The position numbers and the translations under genes are program-made. DNA of 59,452 nt from Marinobacter segnicrescens (lineage in GTDB: Bacteria; Pseudomonadota; Gammaproteobacteria; Pseudomonadales; Oleiphilaceae), in assembly GCF_900111555.1 (NCBI RefSeq), contig NZ_FOHZ01000018.1, forward strand, positions 1 to 59,452, given 5' to 3'. Shown piece by piece: positions 54,189 through 59,452 of this stretch. The first letter of the stretch is position 1. Each line of letters starts with the position of its first letter. The notes beneath the pieces are model-generated. The model was not told where the DNA came from, did not search any database, and saw only the letters and a program-made list of their open reading frames with translations.

Positions 54189-54881
54189 GTGGATTCAGAA
54201 CTCTCTGTATGGCACCTCATTGCCCAGGCGGGCCCGCTGGTACAGCTGGTAATGCTGTTGCTGGCACTGGCATCAGTGGTTTCCTGGGCGCTGATTTTCC
54301 AGCGCGTCCAGGTGTTCCGAAAGGCAAAGCGATCCCAGCTGGCGTTCGAGGAACAATTCTGGTCCGGCATGGATCTTGGGCAGCTTTACCGGGAGGTGAA
54401 TGCCAACCCGACTCCATATTCCGGCATGGAGTCCGTTTTCCGGGCCGGTTTCCGTGAATTCTCGCGTCTGCGCCAGCAAAGTCGGGATGCCGACGCCGTC
54501 ATGGAAGGTGCCCAGCGCGCCATGAGGGTCGCGTTCTCCCGTGAACAGGAACGTCTTGAAACCCATCTGCCATTCCTGGCTACGGTGGGTTCCACCAGTC
54601 CGTATGTCGGCCTGTTCGGTACTGTGTGGGGCATCATGAACTCGTTCCGCGGGCTGGCAACGGTCCAGCAGGCCACACTGGCTACGGTTGCGCCGGGTAT
54701 TTCCGAGGCGCTGATTGCTACTGCCATGGGGCTGTTCGCTGCTATTCCAGCTGTTATTGCCTACAACCGGTTCTCGGCCATGTCAGACGCCCTACTGAAG
54801 AACTATGAAACCTTTGCGGAAGAGTTCTCAAGCATCCTTCATCGTCGCGTTCACGGCAATGGTGGCACCGCTCAGGGCTGA
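54189..54881 (+). CDS. tolQ: Tol-Pal motor protein TolQ
   Basis: A 230-residue inner-membrane protein with three helices (about 15-40, 135-158, 170-192). It forms the proton-driven motor with TolR. Start is GTG at 54189, three bases after ybgC. Confidence 0.95.
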   Translation: MDSELSVWHLIAQAGPLVQLVMLLLALASVVSWALIFQRVQVFRKAKRSQLAFEEQFWSGMDLGQLYREVNANPTPYSGMESVFRAGFREFSRLRQQSRDADAVMEGAQRAMRVAFSREQERLETHLPFLATVGSTSPYVGLFGTVWGIMNSFRGLATVQQATLATVAPGISEALIATAMGLFAAIPAVIAYNRFSAMSDALLKNYETFAEEFSSILHRRVHGNGGTAQG

Positions 54882-54907
54882 AGGCCCGGCTGACAGGAGG
54901 GTATGAC

Positions 54908-55360
54908 ATGAAAGGCGGAATGATGCAGTCCGTGCGCCGCAAGCCCATGTCCGAGATCAACGTGGTGCCGTACATTGACGTCATGCTGGTGCTGTTGGTG
55001 ATCTTTATGGTCACGGCGCCCATGCTGACGCAGGGGGTCAAGGTGGACTTGCCGGAAACTACGTCGGACCCGATACAGGCCGAGAAGGAAACCGAGTCAG
55101 TGGTGGTGTCGGTAGATGCCAATGGCGCCTATTTCCTTCAGGTGGGTGATGAGGGCAGCGATCCCATGCCCCTGGAGCGGTTACGGGAGCAGGTCAGCAA
55201 GATCATGGCTGGTCGCAGCAACCGGGAAGTACTGGTGCGGGGTGACCAGAACGTACAGTACGGAACCGTGGTGCGGTTAATGTCCGTATTGCAGCGGGCT
55301 GGCGCAACCAACGTAGGCCTGATAACCGAAGCGGAAGAGACTGACGGGACAGGTGGGTAA
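54908..55360 (+). CDS. tolR: Tol-Pal motor protein TolR
   Basis: A 150-residue protein with one helix carrying the proton-conducting Asp (NVVPYIDVMLVLLVIF near residue 25) and a periplasmic domain. An AGGAGGG lies upstream. Confidence 0.95.
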   Translation: MKGGMMQSVRRKPMSEINVVPYIDVMLVLLVIFMVTAPMLTQGVKVDLPETTSDPIQAEKETESVVVSVDANGAYFLQVGDEGSDPMPLERLREQVSKIMAGRSNREVLVRGDQNVQYGTVVRLMSVLQRAGATNVGLITEAEETDGTGG

Positions 55361-55363
55361 TCA

Positions 55364-56461
55364 GTGACGGATCCACGACGCGAAGAGCTGAAGGAAAGCC
55401 GTCCGGCGTGGACATCGCCGGTCATCCTGTCTTTGCTGCTGCACGGTGTGATCGTGGTGATCACATTGGTGAGCTGGCACTGGATAACACCAATGGAAGA
55501 GCCGCCGGAACCCAGCATTTCGGCGCGGCTGGTATCCCCGGAAGCTGTGCCGCCTGCGGAGAACACATCGCCACCGCCGCAGCCCGAGCCGGAACAGCAG
55601 CAGCCTGACCCGGCCGAAGAAAGGCAGCAGGAGCAGGAAGCCGAGCAACGGAGAATTGCGGAACAGCAGCGCCAGCAGGAGCAGGAAGAAGCTCGCCGGC
55701 GTGAGCAGGAGCGCCAGGAACAGCAGCGCCAGCAGGAGGCGGCGGCGCGGGAGCGTGAACGCAAGGCTCTTGAGGCCGAAGAGGCCGCCAGGCAAAAAGC
55801 CGAGGCGGAGGCTGAAGAGCAGGCACGGCAGAAAGCGGAGCAGGAGCGCAAGGCACAGGAAGAAGCGGAGCGCCGCGCCGAGGAAGAACGCAAGGCCCGG
55901 GAAGAGGCGGAACGGCGCGCCGAGGAAGAGCGCAAGCGCCAGGAACAGCAGCGCAAGGAAGAAGAGGAGCGCCGCCGCCAGGAAGCCGAGCGCCAGCGCG
56001 AGGAAGAAGAACGTCGCCGACAGGAAGAGGCTGAGCGCCAGCGTCAGGAAGAGGCCAGGAAGCAGCGGGAACAGCAGCTTGAGCAGATGGCCCGGGAAGC
56101 CGAGGAGGCAAGGATAGCGGAAGAACGTCGTCGCCAGGAGGCTGCCGCAGCCCGGGCCAGGGAAACCCAGATGCTCAATGAGAGGTCCAGGTATGAGTCC
56201 CTGATCAGGGACGCGCTGCACGGCGCCTGGTACCCGCCGTCCTCTGCCCGTGAGGGTATGGGCGTGGTACTGAGGCTGACGCTTTTGCCCAGTGGTGAAC
56301 TTCAGTCGGTAGACGTCGTCGAAAGCAGTGGCAACCGGGCGTTTGACAACTCGGCCATCAGCGCGGCCAGGGCAATCAACCGGTACCCGATACCGGACAG
56401 CCGGGATACCTTCGACCGGTATTTCCGCCAGTTTACAATCCGCTTTGAACCGGAGGTCTGA
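55364..56461 (+). CDS. tolA: Tol-Pal linker TolA
   Basis: A 365-residue protein: one N-terminal helix (near 24-44), a proline-rich stretch, a very long charged coiled coil (about 85-265, Glu/Arg/Gln/Ala), and a C-terminal domain with [13 protein letters not shown]. It spans the periplasm and touches Pal/TolB. Start is GTG. The coil DNA is highly repetitive and gives long false ORFs on both strands. Confidence 0.95.
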   Translation: MTDPRREELKESRPAWTSPVILSLLLHGVIVVITLVSWHWITPMEEPPEPSISARLVSPEAVPPAENTSPPPQPEPEQQQPDPAEERQQEQEAEQRRIAEQQRQQEQEEARRREQERQEQQRQQEAAARERERKALEAEEAARQKAEAEAEEQARQKAEQERKAQEEAERRAEEERKAREEAERRAEEERKRQEQQRKEEEERRRQEAERQREEEERRRQEEAERQRQEEARKQREQQLEQMAREAEEARIAEERRRQEAAAARARETQMLNERSRYESLIRDALHGAWYPPSSAREGMGVVLRLTLLPSGELQSVDVVESSGNRAFDNSAISAARAINRYPIPDSRDTFDRYFRQFTIRFEPEV

Positions 56462-56519
56462 CGGTGCTGATGTGCCGGATCCCCGAAATGAAAACCGCAG
56501 ACAGGATGGTGAGGCCAGA

Positions 56520-57845
56520 ATGAGACAACCAGTACAGGTGCCTGTTATGTGGCGCAGGCTGATTGCATTACCGGCGGCGCTGGCATTGTTGGTGGCGCTG
56601 GCCACCAGCGCCCGGGCAGAGCTGATGATCCGTGTTACCAAGGGCGCTGGTGAGGCAGTACCGGTGGCGGTGGTGCCCTTTGGTCAGTCCGGTGACCTTC
56701 CGGCGGGTGACAATGTAAGCAACATCATCCGTAATAACCTGGAGATGACCGGTGAATTCGATCCGCTGGCGGCTGACCGTATGTTGAGCCTGCCCACCAG
56801 CGGCGACGATGTCTTCTTCCGGGACTGGCGCATGCTGGGTCAGCGATATCTGCTGGTGGGTAATGTCAGCCGGGAGGGGGACCGGGTCCGTGCACGCTAC
56901 GAGCTGTTTGATGTTAACGGAGAGCGGCGACTGCTCGGCGAGTCATCGAGCACGTCGGTGAACAATATCCGTTCGCTGGCGCACCATATCAGTGACAAGG
57001 TATACGAGGCCCTGACCGGCGAGCCCGGGGTGTTCTCCACCAAGCTGGCCTACGTCACCGTGGATGACCAGGGGGGCAAGCCCCGCTACCGACTGCAGGT
57101 GAGCGATGTGGATGGACGCCGGGCGAGTGTGCGTCTGGAGAGTCGTGAGCCGATCCTCTCCCCGGACTGGTCGCCGGACGGCAAGCGACTCGCCTACGTT
57201 TCTTTTGAAAGTGGCAAGCCGCAAATCTTCGTCCACGAACTTGCCAGTGGCAAGCGGAGCGCCGTCGCCTCATTCCCTGGCCTGAACTCGGCGCCGGACT
57301 GGTCCCCGGACGGGCGTTCACTGCTGGTAACCCTGTCCCGTTCCGGTAATGCCGAGGTATATAAACTGGACATTGATTCCCGGTCGCTGACGCGCTTGAC
57401 GGATCACTGGGGCATTGATACCGAGGGTGCCTGGCATCCGGACGGCGAAGGCCTGGCCTTCACCTCGGACCGGTCCGGCGGGCCGCAAATCTATATCAAG
57501 GACAGCGAAAACGCATCGCCGCGGCGAGTCACCTTTGGCGGCCGCTACAACGCGGGCGCCAGGTTCAGCCCGGATGGCGAGTATCTCTACTATGTCCATC
57601 AACGTGAGGGCGCCTTTCATATCGCCCGCATGGAACTGGATACCGGCAACGAACAGGTGCTGACCCGCACTGGAATGGATGAATCACCCAGTATCGCGCC
57701 CAATGGCCGTATGCTGATATACGCAACCCGACAGGGTAACGACAGCGTGCTTACCGTCATCTCTGCCGATGGTGGTGCTGCCTATACCCTGCCGGCGGCC
57801 CGGGGCGATGTACGTGAGCCGGCCTGGTCCCCCATCCTCCGATAG
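56520..57845 (+). CDS. tolB: Tol-Pal translocation protein TolB
   Basis: A 441-residue periplasmic protein with a signal peptide ([12 protein letters not shown]), an N-terminal domain and a six-bladed beta-propeller with repeated [19 protein letters not shown] blades. Start at 56520 (MRQPVQVP) chosen because the longer ORF reads back into tolA. Confidence 0.95.
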   Translation: MRQPVQVPVMWRRLIALPAALALLVALATSARAELMIRVTKGAGEAVPVAVVPFGQSGDLPAGDNVSNIIRNNLEMTGEFDPLAADRMLSLPTSGDDVFFRDWRMLGQRYLLVGNVSREGDRVRARYELFDVNGERRLLGESSSTSVNNIRSLAHHISDKVYEALTGEPGVFSTKLAYVTVDDQGGKPRYRLQVSDVDGRRASVRLESREPILSPDWSPDGKRLAYVSFESGKPQIFVHELASGKRSAVASFPGLNSAPDWSPDGRSLLVTLSRSGNAEVYKLDIDSRSLTRLTDHWGIDTEGAWHPDGEGLAFTSDRSGGPQIYIKDSENASPRRVTFGGRYNAGARFSPDGEYLYYVHQREGAFHIARMELDTGNEQVLTRTGMDESPSIAPNGRMLIYATRQGNDSVLTVISADGGAAYTLPAARGDVREPAWSPILR

Positions 57846-57903
57846 GTGACAGTCCGGCAGCTCGATAAAACAGGAACTGAAAACCAAACCAGAAGGACGT
57901 TCT

Positions 57904-58473
57904 ATGAACATCATGATGAAGAAGACTGCATTTGCCCTGATTCTCTCACTGGGTCTGGTGGCTGGTTGTAGCACCACCGGTGAAGAGCCGATGACCGATG
58001 AGGAAATGTCAGCCGTTGACCAGGAAGGCGGAGCCTCTGTTTATGGCAGCGACGATGACGGCGGTATCTCATCTGACGAGCTTCGTGAGCGGGAGCGGCG
58101 TGAAGCCGAAGCACGGGGTGAGGGCGGTGACGAGGCGTCACTGCGTCGTATCACAACGTTCTACTTCGATTTCGACACCTCTGAAATCAAGATGGAATCC
58201 CGCGATGTGCTTGCAGCCCATGCCCGTTACCTGGCCAGCAATCCGAACGTGAATGTTCGTCTCGAAGGCCACACCGATGAGCGTGGCACCAAGGAATACA
58301 ACCTGGCCCTGGGTGAGCGTCGAGCCAACGCTGTGCAGCGCTTCCTGGTGGTCAATGGCGCCGATCGTGGCCAGATCGAAACCGTCAGCTACGGTGAGGA
58401 AAAGCCGGCGGCCATGGGTTCCAACGAAAGTGCCTGGGCCCAGAACCGTCGTGTGGAACTGATCTTCCGTTAA
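57904..58473 (+). CDS. pal: Peptidoglycan-associated lipoprotein Pal
   Basis: A 189-residue lipoprotein. The lipobox is LVAGC near residue 22; an OmpA-like domain binds peptidoglycan, with LEGHTDERGTKEYN near 120. A long acidic linker precedes it. It is anchored in the outer membrane. Confidence 0.97.
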   Translation: MNIMMKKTAFALILSLGLVAGCSTTGEEPMTDEEMSAVDQEGGASVYGSDDDGGISSDELRERERREAEARGEGGDEASLRRITTFYFDFDTSEIKMESRDVLAAHARYLASNPNVNVRLEGHTDERGTKEYNLALGERRANAVQRFLVVNGADRGQIETVSYGEEKPAAMGSNESAWAQNRRVELIFR

Positions 58474-58557
58474 GATCGGCACAGGTCTGCTGCCTTCAAT
58501 GGGAGAAAACGCCCGGGAAGGCAGCAGCACCGTCCGACTGAAAAGATAGGTGTACCC

Positions 58558-59328
58558 ATGAGAAAGCTTCTCGTGACGGCCATGGCGCTGGCGGTGTCTA
58601 CAGGTGCCCTGGCACAGTCTTCCACGCCGGCGTACCAGAACAACCAGTCTGAAGCCCGCCGTCAGGCCGCTGGCAATCAGGGCAATGCTGAGTTGTTTTT
58701 CATGATTGAGCGGCTCCAGCAGGAGGTCCGTGATCTCCGGGGAGAAATCGAACAGCAGCAGAATCAGCTGGACCGGCTCACCCGGCAGTCCCGTGAACGC
58801 TACATTGACCTGGACCAGCGGCTGCTGGACCTGTCTGAGAAACGCGAACAATCGCGAGCCGGCGCTGCATCGCCGCCTGGCAGCACAGCAGCTCCCGCTA
58901 AACAGGAGCGTCAGCAGCCCCAGACCGTCAGTCGGGAATATCGCCAGCCTTCACAGGAGGAGCGTCAGGCCTACGACCGCATCCAGAACCTTATCCAGGA
59001 GCAGAAGGCCTACGACCAGGCGATTGGCGAGCTTTATGACTTCGTCTCGGAGTACCCTGAGGGCGACCTGACGGTCAACGCCTATTACTGGCTGGGTGAG
59101 GTTTACCTGGTTAAGCCCCAGTTGGAGCAGGCCAAGCAGGCCTTCACCATCGTGGCGACCCGTTACCAGGATCATCGCAAGGCGCCGGACGCCCTTTACA
59201 AACTTGGCGTGGTCCACGACAGGATGGGTGACAAGGAACAGGCGGAAAGGTACATGAGGCGGGTAGTTGATCAATATGGCGCCAGCCAGGCAGCCAACCT
59301 CGCAAAAAAATATCTGGGCGCGAGTTAA
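58558..59328 (+). CDS. cpoB: Cell division coordinator CpoB (YbgF)
   Basis: A 256-residue periplasmic protein: signal peptide (AMALAVSTGALAQ), a trimerising coiled coil near 38-85, a Gln/Pro-rich linker and TPR repeats from about 135. It links peptidoglycan synthesis with Tol-Pal. It ends the operon. Confidence 0.94.
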   Translation: MRKLLVTAMALAVSTGALAQSSTPAYQNNQSEARRQAAGNQGNAELFFMIERLQQEVRDLRGEIEQQQNQLDRLTRQSRERYIDLDQRLLDLSEKREQSRAGAASPPGSTAAPAKQERQQPQTVSREYRQPSQEERQAYDRIQNLIQEQKAYDQAIGELYDFVSEYPEGDLTVNAYYWLGEVYLVKPQLEQAKQAFTIVATRYQDHRKAPDALYKLGVVHDRMGDKEQAERYMRRVVDQYGASQAANLAKKYLGAS

Positions 59329-59334
59329 AAGGGG

Positions 59335-59362
59335 TTGATCACCCCAAAAAAATCCGTACTAT
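59335..59362 (+). promoter_or_regulatory. Candidate promoter of the right-hand tRNA-Lys
   Basis: TTGATC at 59335-59340 and TACTAT at 59357-59362 with a 16-base spacer, 13 bases before the tRNA and with a GC-rich discriminator. The left-hand copies lack a visible equivalent. Confidence 0.5.
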
Positions 59363-59375
59363 ATGCGCCTCCTTT

Positions 59376-59451
59376 GGGTCGTTAGCTCAGTTGGTAGAGC
59401 AGTTGGCTTTTAACCAATTGGTCGAAGGTTCGAATCCTTCACGACCCACCA
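59376..59451 (+). tRNA. tRNA-Lys (TTT), right-edge copy
   Basis: Identical in all 76 bases to the two copies at the left edge. The window ends one base after its CCA, so a possible tandem neighbour cannot be seen. Confidence 0.97.
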
Positions 59452-59452
59452 A

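Noticed and set aside
55600..56150. Low-complexity purine-rich DNA with long ORFs on both strands
   Set aside because: This is the TolA coiled coil; the opposite-strand Leu/Arg/Ser-rich frames are artefacts.

Overview
The window reads as chromosomal DNA of a Marinobacter-like gammaproteobacterium. This is an inference from GC-rich coding style, a Pseudomonas-type order of housekeeping genes (nadA, M48 protease, tusA-like, perM-like, bcp, dapA, bamC, purC on the left; aspS, yebC, ruvCAB, ybgC, tolQRAB, pal, cpoB, tRNA-Lys on the right) and the acnD/prpF form of the methylcitrate cycle. No rRNA, replication origin or phage structural gene is present.

Layout. 1-9.7 kb: two tandem tRNA-Lys genes, NAD and lysine/purine biosynthesis, envelope assembly, an outer-membrane protein and a UDP-sugar epimerase. 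9.7-10.6 kb: gene-poor stretch with two very strong palindromes, a small membrane protein and tRNA-Val. 10.6-18.3 kb: a DMT exporter, YceI, a CDP-alcohol phosphatidyltransferase, and a tightly overlapped set (zinc-less MDR dehydrogenase, aberrant pterin synthase-like protein, glycosyltransferase fused to a methyltransferase-like domain, flippase-like membrane protein) facing a RibD-like reductase. It looks like an uncharacterised pteridine/glycoconjugate pathway. 18.3-20.6 kb: crotonase-fold protein, XRE regulator, galU. 20.85-27.8 kb: GntR regulator with two operator-like sites, then prpB-prpC-acnD-prpF (propionate catabolism).

27.8-44.2 kb is one compound accessory island between prpF and tadA. 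It holds four modules. (i) Two likely type VI secretion effector/immunity pairs, separated by a second copy of the prpF 3' end and terminator whose coding differences from the first are all synonymous. (ii) An integron: SOS-box-controlled integrase, attI, and six cassettes each closed by a recognisable attC; they encode an OLD-type ATPase/TOPRIM protein, an HNH protein, a secreted 20-residue-repeat protein and three unknowns. (iii) An IS91-family element with its companion tyrosine recombinase, landed just after the last attC and butted against an IncP/RP4-type traJ remnant. (iv) A Hachiman-type defence operon (HamA nuclease, HamB helicase) preceded by a small overlapping ORF. The island is visibly more AT-rich than the flanks, most clearly in the cassettes and Hachiman.

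44.3-59.4 kb returns to core genes: tadA, galE, ugd, a HIT protein, fabR, aspS, yebC, the Holliday-junction genes ruvCAB and the whole Tol-Pal envelope operon, ending in a third identical tRNA-Lys. The first and last 77 bases of the window are identical because both are tRNA-Lys copies. Joined end to start, the window would recreate the gene order I know from Pseudomonas, so either the contig is closed through this repeat or the locus is rearranged.
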